Source: Methanobrevibacter ruminantium (GTDB lineage: Archaea; Methanobacteriota; Methanobacteria; Methanobacteriales; Methanobacteriaceae). From it: a stretch of 64,000 nucleotides of DNA. Below the pieces are notes generated by a model. That model was given only the letters and a program-made list of their open reading frames with translations. It did not search any database and was not told the origin of the DNA. Below are positions 7,731 to 16,922 of this stretch, piece after piece (within the stretch, counting starts at the first letter, position 1; each line of letters begins with the position of its first letter). Position numbers and translations under genes: made by a program. The DNA lies in assembly GCA_004553595.1 (NCBI GenBank), contig SFKZ01000009.1, positions 1 through 64,000 on the forward strand, in the 5' to 3' direction.

Positions 7731-8336
7731 TTGCATCTAATCGACTTGAATGGAGGTGTTAGGATAGAAACTAATAATATAAGATATTTTTACAGAAATA
7801 TTGTAAAGTCAGGTAAGAAATATCGTATCAAATATAACAATAAGGATTACGGAGAATTCAGTAAACTATCCGATGCACTCTATGAAAGGGATTGCTTGTT
7901 TTATTGCAAGTTTGACTATGATCTTCTTGTGGAATGCGACTTGCCGAACAAGTATGAAAATATGGATCTTCCCCCATTTCCTGAAAGTCGCCCAAGGGGA
8001 CGTATTGAAGGAAACCTGAAATTTAAAAAAGACCTTGAAGGGGAAATCGTATTCAACCATAAGGAACGTAAGTTCTGTGTTATAAGAGGGGAAGAAAATT
8101 ACGGCCAATATGATACTATGGTTGAAGCTTATTTTGTAAAAAAGACACTAATGGAACATGATTGGGATAGAGCTTGTCTCATTCAAAACAGGAAAATCAG
8201 AGAAGACATTTTCCTTAATCAGAAAGTCAAGTCAACTAAGCCACAGCTTCCCAAATATTGTCCACAATGCGGTAATAGAGTTAAGGAAGAAGACACAGTA
8301 TGTAAAATATGCGGTATAAAATTACATGGAAAATAA
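7731..8336 (+). CDS. Uncharacterised protein with a C-terminal zinc ribbon
   Basis: A protein of about 200 residues. The N-terminal 140 residues contain two similar strand-rich units (KKYRIKYNNKDYGEFSKLSDALYERDCL and ERKFCVIRGEENYGQYDTMVEAYFVKKTL), which look like a repeated domain. The C-terminus is a zinc ribbon, CPQCGNRVKEEDTVCKICG. The start is unclear. A TTG at 7731 opens the frame and another TTG lies at 7746. The only strong Shine-Dalgarno site, GGAGGTG at 7752-7758, points to an in-frame ATA at 7764. I do not recognise a function. Confidence 0.7.
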   Translation: MHLIDLNGGVRIETNNIRYFYRNIVKSGKKYRIKYNNKDYGEFSKLSDALYERDCLFYCKFDYDLLVECDLPNKYENMDLPPFPESRPRGRIEGNLKFKKDLEGEIVFNHKERKFCVIRGEENYGQYDTMVEAYFVKKTLMEHDWDRACLIQNRKIREDIFLNQKVKSTKPQLPKYCPQCGNRVKEEDTVCKICGIKLHGK

Positions 8337-8391
8337 GAATTATTTATAAAATAATTTTTAAAAAAAAGTTTAAATAAAAATAAAAAAGAAA

Positions 8392-8425
8392 TAGTTGGAA
8401 ACTCCCAACTAATAAAAAGATTTTT
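8392..8425 (+). terminator. Hairpin terminator after the zinc-ribbon gene
   Basis: TAGTTGG (8392-8398) pairs with CCAACTA (8405-8411) around a six-base loop. A T-run follows at 8421-8425. It lies 55 bp after the stop at 8336. Confidence 0.65.
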
Positions 8426-8432
8426 GTCAAGG

Positions 8433-8455
8433 TTTTATAGCCGAAGGCTATAAAA
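8433..8455 (-). terminator. UUCG-loop hairpin at the end of iorB
   Basis: A perfect 10-bp stem, TTTTATAGCC with GGCTATAAAA, has a three-base loop. On the minus strand the apex reads C-UUCG-G, the extra-stable tetraloop. The hairpin overlaps the iorB stop codon (8448-8450) and is followed by a U-rich tract. It lies between convergent genes, so it may stop both. Confidence 0.65.
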
Positions 8456-9062
8456 GCTTGTCTTTAATTGCATTATAACCATTTTCAATAGCTTTTAAAT
8501 TCATATCATGGAATTTAGGAGCTAAATTGTTTTTCATTGCAGTTTCGACGGTTTCCTTTGAAAGTGGGAAATCATCATTTGCAACACATGCACCTAAAAG
8601 CACCATATTCAATGATAAGATGCTTCCAGCATCTATTGCAAGCCCATTTCCTTCAATTGGATAAACTGAATCAAAATTATCCTTAAGATTCTTTACAATA
8701 TCATCAAGTTCAGGATAGGTCTCTCCAGTTTGAGTTAAGGTTGAAGGCACAATAGGGAAAGTATTAAAGATTAAAGTTGTGTCCTTGTTTGCCTTATTCA
8801 ATCCCCTTAAGACTTCAATAGGTTCAAATGCAAGAATCAAGTCTGCCTTGGATTCCTCTACAATTGAGGATTTGAAATTTCCCATCTTAAGTTCAGTTGA
8901 CACAGATCCTCCCCTTTGGCTCATACCATGAATCTCACTCATCACAACATCATAACCTTCAAGCATTGCAGCTTCACCAATGATTACAGATGTCTTAATA
9001 ATTCCTTGACCGCCTACACCGGAAATGTAAATACTGTAATTGTTATTATCATTATTATCCAT
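8448..9062 (-). CDS. iorB: Indolepyruvate:ferredoxin oxidoreductase, beta subunit
   Basis: A 204-residue gamma-type domain of the 2-oxoacid:ferredoxin oxidoreductase family. It opens with YSIYISGVGGQGIIKTSVIIGEAA, the GxGGQG motif of that domain, followed by SEIHGMSQRGGSVSTELKMG. With IorA it oxidatively decarboxylates aryl pyruvates to aryl-acetyl-CoA, or runs the reverse reaction for aromatic amino acid synthesis from aryl acids in methanogens. The ATG at 9062 is chosen because AAAGGTGAT precedes it; an upstream GTG is part of that site. The iorA stop lies one base before this ATG, so translational coupling is likely. Confidence 0.93.
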   Translation of the reverse strand: MDNNDNNNYSIYISGVGGQGIIKTSVIIGEAAMLEGYDVVMSEIHGMSQRGGSVSTELKMGNFKSSIVEESKADLILAFEPIEVLRGLNKANKDTTLIFNTFPIVPSTLTQTGETYPELDDIVKNLKDNFDSVYPIEGNGLAIDAGSILSLNMVLLGACVANDDFPLSKETVETAMKNNLAPKFHDMNLKAIENGYNAIKDKLL

Positions 9063-9063
9063 C

Positions 9064-11055
9064 TTAATCACCTTTCTTTACTCCAATAGCTTTATTTGGA
9101 CAAACTTGTATACAAACTGTACATGATTTACAAAGTGCCTCATCAACAACTACATTATCGTTTAGATAAGAGATTGCAGGACATGCAAGAGTATTTACAC
9201 AAGTAAGACATTTGACACAATTGTCCTTGATTACCATAGGCGCCTTTTTCTTTTGTCCCTTGATTAATGTACATGGGTATCTTGCAATTACAACAGCAAC
9301 ACCATCGTATTCAAGAGCTTCCTTGTAAATGTCAACAGTCTTCTTTATGTTATGTGGATTTACAATCTTAAGGAACTTGACTCCAATTGCCTCTACAATA
9401 TCTTCAATGGAAACAGCTGGAGCTTCATCTCCCATTCCATCAACTGGAATACCGGGGTTTGGCTGACCTCCTGTCATTGCAGTGATTCTGTTATCTAAAA
9501 TTGTAAGCACAAACTTGTTCTTATTGTGAACTGCATTAACAAGAGGAGATAATCCGCTGTGGAAGAATGTTGAATCTCCAATGAAACTCATAACATGCTG
9601 ATTGGTTGCAATTGAGAAACCGCAACCGTCACCTACAGATGACCCCATTGCAAGCAAGTAGTCTGCAGTTTCATATGGAGGGGATATTCCTAAAGTGTAA
9701 CATCCAATGTCAGAAGCGAATATCATATCCTCTTTAGCATAGCCAAGTTCTTCATAAGCCTTTACAGCAGCATAATAAGCAGACCTATGGGAACAGCCCG
9801 CACATAATGTTGGAGCTCTTGTTGGAATGTTTTCAATCAAATCATTCAAACCATCAGTAAATTCCATCTTGTCTACGATTTCTATTAAATCTCCGTCAAG
9901 CTCTTTGCCATTTTCTGATTTGTACTCTTCCTTAAACTCAGCATCATCAGCCAAATCAGAAACAACCTTATTGATGGATTCCTTTACAATGTCTGGATTG
10001 TATTCATGAACCATTGGGAAAGTTCCATCGAACTTGCCGTAAACAGGACAATCCAAATTATTCTCACCAAGAACAGCAAGGACATCCCTTTCAAGTACAG
10101 GATCAACTTCCTCTACAATAAAGATTCCTTCCAAGTTTTTGCAGAAGTCATAAATCAAATCTTTTGGAGTAGGATAAGACAATGCTATTTTAAGTATATC
10201 CATACCTAAATTCTCTTGGGAAACTACATCATAAGCATAATTGAAAGCACCTCCAGATGAAATAATACCATATTTACCTTGAAGTGATCCATTTTCAAAA
10301 GAATAAACCTCATTAACTGGACTTTCATTAGCTGTCTCTTCCATTCTTCCCATTTTTTCTGCAAGTCTTTCATGCATTGCAAGAGCATTTGCAGGAACAG
10401 GAACAAATTCCCTTGGATTTTTAACGAAATATCCTCTTAACCAAGGTCCATCAGATTCAGTTTCCTTGGTTGTGGATTTAGGTTTTTCAATCTCACCGCA
10501 TTCCACAATTCCTCTCATATGAGATACACGAGTGCTTGTTCTGAGAATCACTGGAATTCCAAACTGTTCAGACAAGTCAAATCCATAAACCATCATGTCC
10601 TTAATTTCCTGAGGGGAAGATGGTTCTAAAATCGGAATGGAAGAAAGCCTTGAATAGTTTCTTGTATCCTGTTCATTCTGTGAAGAGAAAAGTGAAGGGT
10701 CATCCGCTACAAGGATAATCATTCCTCCCTTAACACCAGAGTAAGCAGTTGTCATGAATGAGTCAGCAGCTACATTCAATCCTACATGCTTCATGAAAGT
10801 AAATGATCTAAGGCCACTTGCAGCTGCAGTAGCTGCCACTTCCATAGCCACTTTTTCATTTGCAGAAAATTCAAAGTACATTTCTGCATTTTTAGCAACA
10901 ACAGATAAAATATTTCCTATTTCTGAAGAAGGAGTCCCAGGGTAAGTTGCTGCAACTGATACGCCAGCTTCAATAGCTCCTCTAACAGCAGCTTCATTAC
11001 CTAAAAGGAAAAGCTTATCTCCTTTTTCACTAGTTACTAATTGATCATAAGCCAT
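9064..11055 (-). CDS. iorA: Indolepyruvate:ferredoxin oxidoreductase, alpha subunit
   Basis: A 663-residue subunit. Residues ~1-200 are the pyrimidine-binding domain (EAGVSVAATYPGTPSSEIG), followed by a middle domain. The TPP/Mg domain lies at about 400-590 (TLCAGCSHRSAYYAA, SDIGCYTLG, GDSTFFHSG, LDNRITAMTGGQPNPG). Two [4Fe-4S] ferredoxin motifs close it: CVKCLTCVNTLACP and CKSCTVCIQVCP. Electrons go to ferredoxin in the cytosol. The start is set by GGTGA seven bases before the ATG. It is the first gene of the iorAB unit and is divergent from tfrB across 437 bp. The full set of motifs makes the call firm. Confidence 0.96.
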   Translation of the reverse strand: MAYDQLVTSEKGDKLFLLGNEAAVRGAIEAGVSVAATYPGTPSSEIGNILSVVAKNAEMYFEFSANEKVAMEVAATAAASGLRSFTFMKHVGLNVAADSFMTTAYSGVKGGMIILVADDPSLFSSQNEQDTRNYSRLSSIPILEPSSPQEIKDMMVYGFDLSEQFGIPVILRTSTRVSHMRGIVECGEIEKPKSTTKETESDGPWLRGYFVKNPREFVPVPANALAMHERLAEKMGRMEETANESPVNEVYSFENGSLQGKYGIISSGGAFNYAYDVVSQENLGMDILKIALSYPTPKDLIYDFCKNLEGIFIVEEVDPVLERDVLAVLGENNLDCPVYGKFDGTFPMVHEYNPDIVKESINKVVSDLADDAEFKEEYKSENGKELDGDLIEIVDKMEFTDGLNDLIENIPTRAPTLCAGCSHRSAYYAAVKAYEELGYAKEDMIFASDIGCYTLGISPPYETADYLLAMGSSVGDGCGFSIATNQHVMSFIGDSTFFHSGLSPLVNAVHNKNKFVLTILDNRITAMTGGQPNPGIPVDGMGDEAPAVSIEDIVEAIGVKFLKIVNPHNIKKTVDIYKEALEYDGVAVVIARYPCTLIKGQKKKAPMVIKDNCVKCLTCVNTLACPAISYLNDNVVVDEALCKSCTVCIQVCPNKAIGVKKGD

Positions 11056-11492
11056 ATAAATTCACCACACACGAGACCAATCAATTAATATCATTCTCTA
11101 AAATAACGATGAAAAATCATAAATCGATTAATCTCTAAAGTTTTAATTAAATTGTAAATATAAGATAATAATTAAAATTCGCTAAAATATCATAAAATTT
11201 TATAAAATTTCATAAATTATCATAATAAGATATTAGTTTCTTTATATATTTAATACATGGCATTTTTAAGAAATTTTAGAGTGGTTGCTAAGGATTAGAT
11301 AAAAGAATTGTGACATGAAAAATGTGAGATTAAAAAATACTAAACTTTATAATTAAATAAATAAAAATATATAAAATGATTTATTATTTTATTATATAAA
11401 AATAAATAAATGCAATTTAAGGAAAAATATAAAATTAATTTAAAAATCATATTGATAAAATAATTATTTGATAGTTTTAAAAAGGGATTGCT
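11056..11492. other. Divergent promoter region of iorA and tfrB
   Basis: An AT-rich spacer with TATA-like strings for both directions (for iorA, AAATATATAAAG on the minus strand near 11240-11251). A repetitive ATAAAATTT / CATAAATTATCATAA tract lies at about 11180-11230. No gene or recognisable riboswitch was seen. Confidence 0.5.
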
Positions 11493-13004
11493 ATGATTAC
11501 CGTTTATGTAAAAAGATTCAACAGAGAAACTGATGAGGAAGCTCATATTGAATCTTATGAAATTGAAGAATATCCTGGAATGAAAGTGCTTGATGCATTG
11601 GAAGAGATCAACAGAAAATATGATGCTGACATAAGCTTTAGAAGCTCATGCCTTGCAGGACAATGCGGTTCCTGCGGAGTGAAAATCAATGGAAACGGTG
11701 CACTTGCATGTAAGGCAGAAATTAGTGATAATGTATTGATTGAACCATTGGATTTCCCAGTCATAAAGGATTTGATTGTGGATAGAAGTTCAGCTGATGA
11801 AAAGGTAAAGCAATTGCAGTTAAGCTTGGATTGTGACAGCGAAACTTCCCATGAAAAGCTTAAGCCTGAAGACATCAAGGATACCAAAAAGGTTAGAAGC
11901 TGCATTGAATGTTATACCTGTTTATCCAGTTGTCCGGTGGTAAAGCACTTCAATGAAGAATTCCTCGGACCTTACTACTTAAGATACATCTCCAAGTTTG
12001 ACTTTGATCCAAGAGATGAATATGACAGATTGATAGAAGCTCTTGACAGCGGAATGTATTCCTGTACAAGCTGTGGAAAATGTGGGGAAATCTGTCCTAA
12101 AAACATCAACAGCTTTGGGGATGCAATCGAAAAACTCAGAGCAATGGCTTATGCTGGAAATCTTGGACCTCTTGATGCTCATAAGGTCTTCAAGGATAAT
12201 GTTGTAGCAAGCGGAAGAAGCGTGAGCAAACCTGAAGAGCCATTCATTGAAACAATCCATAAGAAATGGGATGAAGAAGGCAAATATTATACTGATGATA
12301 ATGAAGATAAGGAAAAAGTTGCATTATTCACAGGATGTATGGTGGATTACAGAGCCCAAGAGGTAGGATATGCACTACTTGATGTATTAAAGGCAAACAA
12401 CATTGAGATAGACATTCCAGAAGGACAAGTCTGTTGCGGTTCACCTCTTTTAAGGACAGGCCAAGTTGATGTAGTCCAAGAGCTTGTAGACAAGAACAAG
12501 GAGATCTTCAAGGATTATGATAAAGTTATCACTATCTGTGCAGGTTGTGGGGCAACCCTCAAAAATGACCATCCTAAATACGGTTCAAATCTCAATGTTC
12601 AAGATATCAGTGAGTTCCTCATTGACAAGCTTGATACAAGCAAAATGAAGGAAGTGGATACCAAAGTGACTTGGCATGATCCGTGCCATTTGTCAAGGGG
12701 GCAAGGCATTAGAGAAGAGCCAAGAAAAATCATTGAAATGATTCCTGGAGTTGAATTTGAAGAACTTGAACTTCCTAACCAATGCTGTGGTGCAGGTGGA
12801 GGAATCAAATCTGGAAAACCTGAAATCGCTTTAGGGCTTGCTAAAGACAAAGCAGAGATGGTTAAAGCAACAGGTGCAGATTATGTTACTACAATCTGTC
12901 CATTCTGTCAAATCAACATCCAAGACGGTTTGAACGAAATTGGTCTTGAAAACGTAAAAATATTAAATCTTATTCAATTGCTTAAAATGGCTTATGACGA
13001 ATAG
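11493..13004 (+). CDS. tfrB: CoM/CoB-linked fumarate reductase, iron-sulfur/HdrB-like subunit
   Basis: A 503-residue protein with a three-part layout typical of TfrB. First is a plant-type [2Fe-2S] domain with Cys53, 58, 61 and 73. Next is a two-[4Fe-4S] domain (Cys137/140/143/147 and 191/194/197/201). Last are two CCG domains like HdrB (VCCGSPLLRTG and QCCGAGGGIKSG), the likely site of CoM-SH/CoB-SH oxidation. With TfrA it reduces fumarate to succinate while forming CoM-S-S-CoB, feeding the incomplete reductive TCA branch. The partner tfrA is not next to it. It is followed 25 bp later by trmJ on the same strand. Confidence 0.92.
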   Translation: MITVYVKRFNRETDEEAHIESYEIEEYPGMKVLDALEEINRKYDADISFRSSCLAGQCGSCGVKINGNGALACKAEISDNVLIEPLDFPVIKDLIVDRSSADEKVKQLQLSLDCDSETSHEKLKPEDIKDTKKVRSCIECYTCLSSCPVVKHFNEEFLGPYYLRYISKFDFDPRDEYDRLIEALDSGMYSCTSCGKCGEICPKNINSFGDAIEKLRAMAYAGNLGPLDAHKVFKDNVVASGRSVSKPEEPFIETIHKKWDEEGKYYTDDNEDKEKVALFTGCMVDYRAQEVGYALLDVLKANNIEIDIPEGQVCCGSPLLRTGQVDVVQELVDKNKEIFKDYDKVITICAGCGATLKNDHPKYGSNLNVQDISEFLIDKLDTSKMKEVDTKVTWHDPCHLSRGQGIREEPRKIIEMIPGVEFEELELPNQCCGAGGGIKSGKPEIALGLAKDKAEMVKATGADYVTTICPFCQINIQDGLNEIGLENVKILNLIQLLKMAYDE

Positions 13005-13029
13005 GCAATAAAATCAACAGAAGATTATC

Positions 13030-13824
13030 ATGAAAAACAAAAACAAATCAAGCGATAGAGGCAAAGTTAAGGAAATAGTTGAGGATGAAGAAACTAAACG
13101 CCTAAAGGAAAACATTTATATTGTTTTTGTAGAATGTGAATCTCCTGGAAATGTTGGATTTTTAGCAAGAACCATGGGTAACTTCGGACTCCATAAATTA
13201 GTTCTAATCAACCCATGCACCCTTAAGGATGAAGCTTATTATCAAGCTATGCATGCAAGGGAAACTGTTGAAAATGCATTGATTTATGATACCGTTGAAG
13301 ACTTTGTAAAAGACAATGAAATTGACTTTATTGTCGGTTCAACAGGAGCCCCTGGGGGAAGTTATAACCTCTCAAGGATTCCAATAAAACCGGAAGAACT
13401 TGGAAAGTCAATGAACTACAACGATAAGATAGCCATTCTCTTTGGAAGGGAAGGAAACGGATTGACCAATGCAGAAATAGAAATGTGTGACATCACTGTA
13501 AGCATTCCAACTGACCCAAGTTATCCTATAATGAACATTTCACATGCCGCTGCAGTTATCATTTATGAAGTCTTTAAAAACAGAAACAATTATCCAGTTG
13601 AAGGATTGGAAGAAAGCACTGCACTTGAAAAGGAATATTTGTTAAGTGATATGGAAAAGCTAATCAGCACATTATCCATTCCCGATCATAAAAAGAAAAA
13701 CGGATTGAAAGTGTTCAGGAATATCATCAATCGAGCTTTCATTACTGGAAGAGAGGCACATACATTAAAAGGCATTTTAAGACGATTGAATAAAAAGATA
13801 GAAGAAGAAAACAATGATAAATAA
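13030..13824 (+). CDS. trmJ: TrmJ-type tRNA 2'-O-methyltransferase (SPOUT/TrmH family)
   Basis: A 264-residue protein with the three SPOUT knot motifs: ESPGNVGFLARTMGNFG (motif 1, with Asn and Arg), ILFGREGNGLTNAE (motif 2) and IPTDPSYPIMNISHAAAVI (motif 3). TrmJ methylates the ribose of residue 32 in tRNA anticodon loops using S-adenosylmethionine. A lysine-rich N-terminal tail of ~25 residues precedes the fold, and the C-terminus has the helical extension seen in TrmJ (ITGREAHTLKGILRRL). The target position is inferred from family membership. It may be cotranscribed with tfrB (25-bp gap). Confidence 0.88.
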   Translation: MKNKNKSSDRGKVKEIVEDEETKRLKENIYIVFVECESPGNVGFLARTMGNFGLHKLVLINPCTLKDEAYYQAMHARETVENALIYDTVEDFVKDNEIDFIVGSTGAPGGSYNLSRIPIKPEELGKSMNYNDKIAILFGREGNGLTNAEIEMCDITVSIPTDPSYPIMNISHAAAVIIYEVFKNRNNYPVEGLEESTALEKEYLLSDMEKLISTLSIPDHKKKNGLKVFRNIINRAFITGREAHTLKGILRRLNKKIEEENNDK

Positions 13825-13923
13825 TAAAAAAAATTTATACTTTAAAAATTATCAAAAAATTTAAATATTAATGAATTATATCTATATTAGACTTATAAAA
13901 TAAAAAATTCAAGGTACTAAACT

Positions 13924-14799
13924 ATGGACGATAAAGACAGAAGAAAAGGATATTATGAAGATGTAACTACATTTTTAGTTGGGCACACATTCCATACACG
14001 ATTTTTCCTTTCTAGAATGACAAGAAGATCAAGGATATTTAAAAAAATCATTGATAAAATCCTTTTCGAAGATGATGAAGTTTATGTCCTTCCAAACAAA
14101 AATGCCGTCAATAAGACCATCACTACAAACATTGAAGTCAACCAAAGCTTCCAAAAAGATGACTCTGAATTTGTGCCGAGCCAAATAATCAAGGAAGTTA
14201 TAAAAGAAGCTGAAGATATTGTCATTATGCACAAATGCCTTTGCAGAACTTCTGCAAATTGTGAGGATTACCCTCAAGACTTCGGTTGTATTTTCATTGG
14301 CCCTGCAAGCAGGAAAATAGCTTCAAAATACGGTAGAAGCGCAACTGTTGAAGAGGCCTTAGCACATGTTGACAAGGCAGATGAATTAGGATTAAGCCAT
14401 GTTATCGGTAGAAACAAAATAGATGGCGTTTGGATGAATGTAAGGCCAAAGGAAAAACTCTTGACAATTTGCCATTGCTGCCCTTGCTGTTGCCTATGGA
14501 AAGTTCTTCCAGACTTGGATGATGACATCAGCAATAAGGTGATGAGGCTTGAAGACGTTGAAGTGCATACAGTAAGCTATAACTGTAAGATGTGCAGAAA
14601 ATGTTTAGATGATGACGTTTGCTTTGGAAATGCAATCTATATTGAAGATGGAAAAATAAGCATTGATCAAGACAAATGTGTTGGTTGTGGGCACTGTGTT
14701 CAAACATGCAAGTTCGATGCTATTGAATTGAATTACAGCCAAAAATCTATTGATTCTGTATTAAATAGAATTGGAGAATTAGTTGATTATAAAAAATAA
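13924..14799 (+). CDS. Cysteine-rich [4Fe-4S] protein of methanogens/anaerobes
   Basis: A 291-residue soluble protein with three cysteine regions. These are a central KCLCRTSANCEDYPQDFGC, then the unusual CHCCPCCCLW near residue 183, then two C-terminal ferredoxin motifs (CKMCRKCLDDDVC and CVGCGHCVQTC). The ferredoxin part should carry two clusters; the CHCCPCCC block may bind another metal centre. Related proteins occur across methanogens and anaerobic bacteria without assigned roles. The first ferredoxin motif has irregular spacing (Asp-rich insertion before the last Cys). An electron-transfer function is inferred, with no partner seen. Confidence 0.7.
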   Translation: MDDKDRRKGYYEDVTTFLVGHTFHTRFFLSRMTRRSRIFKKIIDKILFEDDEVYVLPNKNAVNKTITTNIEVNQSFQKDDSEFVPSQIIKEVIKEAEDIVIMHKCLCRTSANCEDYPQDFGCIFIGPASRKIASKYGRSATVEEALAHVDKADELGLSHVIGRNKIDGVWMNVRPKEKLLTICHCCPCCCLWKVLPDLDDDISNKVMRLEDVEVHTVSYNCKMCRKCLDDDVCFGNAIYIEDGKISIDQDKCVGCGHCVQTCKFDAIELNYSQKSIDSVLNRIGELVDYKK

Positions 14800-14953
14800 T
14801 TAACTAATACTTTTTAATTACTTTTTTTAATTTAACTTATTTTTTTAATGATGGAATTTAATTTTATAAAAACTTATAATAATAATTAAAAAGAAAAATT
14901 AAAATGTTAAATTATTAAGTTAAATTATTTGATTATAATAACTTATTTCAATA

Positions 14954-15005
14954 ATATTCTAATTAAATATTCTAATTAAATATTCTAATTAATTATTCTA
15001 ATTAA
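14954..15005. repeat. 13-bp tandem repeat, four copies, before glyS
   Basis: ATATTCTAATTAA occurs at 14954-14966, 14967-14979 and 14980-14992, then as TTATTCTAATTAA at 14993-15005. The array ends 33 bp before the glyS ATG and so lies in its promoter or leader. Copy number is likely to vary between strains. Confidence 0.9.
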
Positions 15006-15038
15006 TTTAAAAAATTATTTTATTATGGAGAAATATTA

Positions 15039-16751
15039 ATGAATCATGAAAAAATGTTTAATATTGCACGTAAAAGAGGTTTCTTATGGCCATCTTTTGA
15101 GATTTACTCAGGAGTGTCTGGATTTACAGATTATGGACCTCTTGGAGCAAGCTTAAAGAATAACATCATGCAAAAGTGGAGAAAGCAATACATTGCAGGA
15201 GAAGGTTTCCACGAAATTGAAGGACCTACAGTAATGCCTAAAGAAGTATTGAAGGCATCAGGTCACGTTGACAACTTCACTGATCCTATGACCAAATGTC
15301 TCTCTTGCGGTGAAGTGTTTAGAGCAGACCACATCATTGAAGAGGCAATCGGCGAAGATGTTGAAAGCTTGGAAAATAGCCAAATGGATGAAATCGTGAA
15401 GGAAAGCAATATCAAATGTCCAAGCTGTGGTGGAGACTTGGCAAACATCTGGAACTACAATCTAATGTTCAAGACTGAAATCGGAGCAAAAGGTGACAAA
15501 GTAGGATACATGAGACCTGAAACTGCTCAAGGAATTTTCATTCTATTCAAAAGATTATCCAGATTCTTTAAAAACAAGCTCCCATTCGGTGCTGTGCAAC
15601 TTGGAAAAGCATACAGAAATGAAATCTCACCAAGACAAGGAGTTATTCGTTTAAGAGAATTCACTCAAGCTGAAGCGGAAATATTCCTAGACCCTGAAGA
15701 CAAGACTCATCCTAAATTCAGCCAAATAGCTGATGAAATATTATACTTATCCTCTCAAGATGTTCAAATGAATGATAAGGAAACCTTGGAAATCACTGCT
15801 CAAGAAGCTTTAGACCAAGGTGTCGTGTCCTCTGAAACATTGATCTATCAATTATATCTTGCAAGAAAATTCTTGAAGGAATTAGGAATTCCTGATGAAG
15901 TATTGAGATTCAGACAACACTTGCCTGGAGAAATGGCTCACTATGCACTTGACTGCTGGGACGTTGAATGCTTGACTGACCAATACGGTTGGGTTGAAAT
16001 CATCGGTATTGCAGACAGAGGAAACTATGACCTAACTGCACACAGCCAGTTCAGTAATGAGGAATTAAGCATTTACATGGAATACGATGAACCTAAACTC
16101 GTCTCAAAAACTATCGTAAAGCCTAACTTAAAGCTATTCGGACCTGCATTCAAAGGAGATTCTCCAAAAATAAAAACTTACATTGAAAACTTATCAGATG
16201 ATGAAGTCTTGGCACTTAAGGAACAAATCGAAAGTGAAGGAAAATTCATCCTTGAACTTGACAGCACATTCGAGATTCTTGAAGAGCACTTGATCTTTGA
16301 AGATATTGAAGAGGAAGTTAAAGGGGAAAGAATCATTCCTCATGTAATTGAACCTTCATTCGGTATCGACCGTATCCTTTACTGCACATTATTGCATTCA
16401 TTTAAGACTGAAGAAGACGGATTTGAAAAGGAATACTTCAAGTTTGCAAAAGAGATTGCACCAATTCAAGTAAGTGTCTTCCCATTGATGAACAAGGAAG
16501 GTCTCGGTGAAATAGCAATTGACATCACTCACAAACTTCGTGAAGCGGGTTTCACTGTAGACAATGACACTTCAGGAACCATTGGAAAAAGATATGCTCG
16601 TGCAGATGAAGTAGGTGTTCCAATAGCTATTACAGTAGACTTTGATACAAAAGAAGACAATACTGTTACAATAAGAGATAGGGACACTGAAGAACAAGAA
16701 AGAGTAAAAATAGAAGATTTAAAAGAAGTTATTGAAGCAAAACTTCAATAA
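15039..16751 (+). CDS. glyS: Glycyl-tRNA synthetase (class II, archaeal/eukaryal type)
   Basis: A 570-residue enzyme charging tRNA-Gly. It opens with the family-specific RKRGFLWPSFEIYSG and TDYGPLGASLKNNI. A zinc-binding insertion follows (CLSCGEVF and CPSCGG). Motif 2 is seen as LGKAYRNEISPRQGVIRLREFTQ, split by the family's insertion, and motif 3 as EPSFGIDRILYCTLL. The C-terminal anticodon-binding domain begins near APIQVSVFPL and ends with DGTIGKRY-like DTSGTIGKRYARADEVG. The length and order match the alpha2 archaeal form rather than the bacterial alpha2beta2 form. It is a single-gene unit, followed by T-rich sequence typical of archaeal termination. Confidence 0.97.
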   Translation: MNHEKMFNIARKRGFLWPSFEIYSGVSGFTDYGPLGASLKNNIMQKWRKQYIAGEGFHEIEGPTVMPKEVLKASGHVDNFTDPMTKCLSCGEVFRADHIIEEAIGEDVESLENSQMDEIVKESNIKCPSCGGDLANIWNYNLMFKTEIGAKGDKVGYMRPETAQGIFILFKRLSRFFKNKLPFGAVQLGKAYRNEISPRQGVIRLREFTQAEAEIFLDPEDKTHPKFSQIADEILYLSSQDVQMNDKETLEITAQEALDQGVVSSETLIYQLYLARKFLKELGIPDEVLRFRQHLPGEMAHYALDCWDVECLTDQYGWVEIIGIADRGNYDLTAHSQFSNEELSIYMEYDEPKLVSKTIVKPNLKLFGPAFKGDSPKIKTYIENLSDDEVLALKEQIESEGKFILELDSTFEILEEHLIFEDIEEEVKGERIIPHVIEPSFGIDRILYCTLLHSFKTEEDGFEKEYFKFAKEIAPIQVSVFPLMNKEGLGEIAIDITHKLREAGFTVDNDTSGTIGKRYARADEVGVPIAITVDFDTKEDNTVTIRDRDTEEQERVKIEDLKEVIEAKLQ

Positions 16752-16922
16752 ACTTTTAAATTTCTTTAACTTTTTTTATTTTTTTAATAACTTACGCTTT
16801 TTATTAACTTGTATACTTTTTACTATTTTTTTACTGTTTTTTACTATTTTTTAGCTTTTTAAAATTAATAATTTAACTTTAAATTGCACTAAGAAAACTA
16901 CTTTTTTTAACCTATTTTAGCC

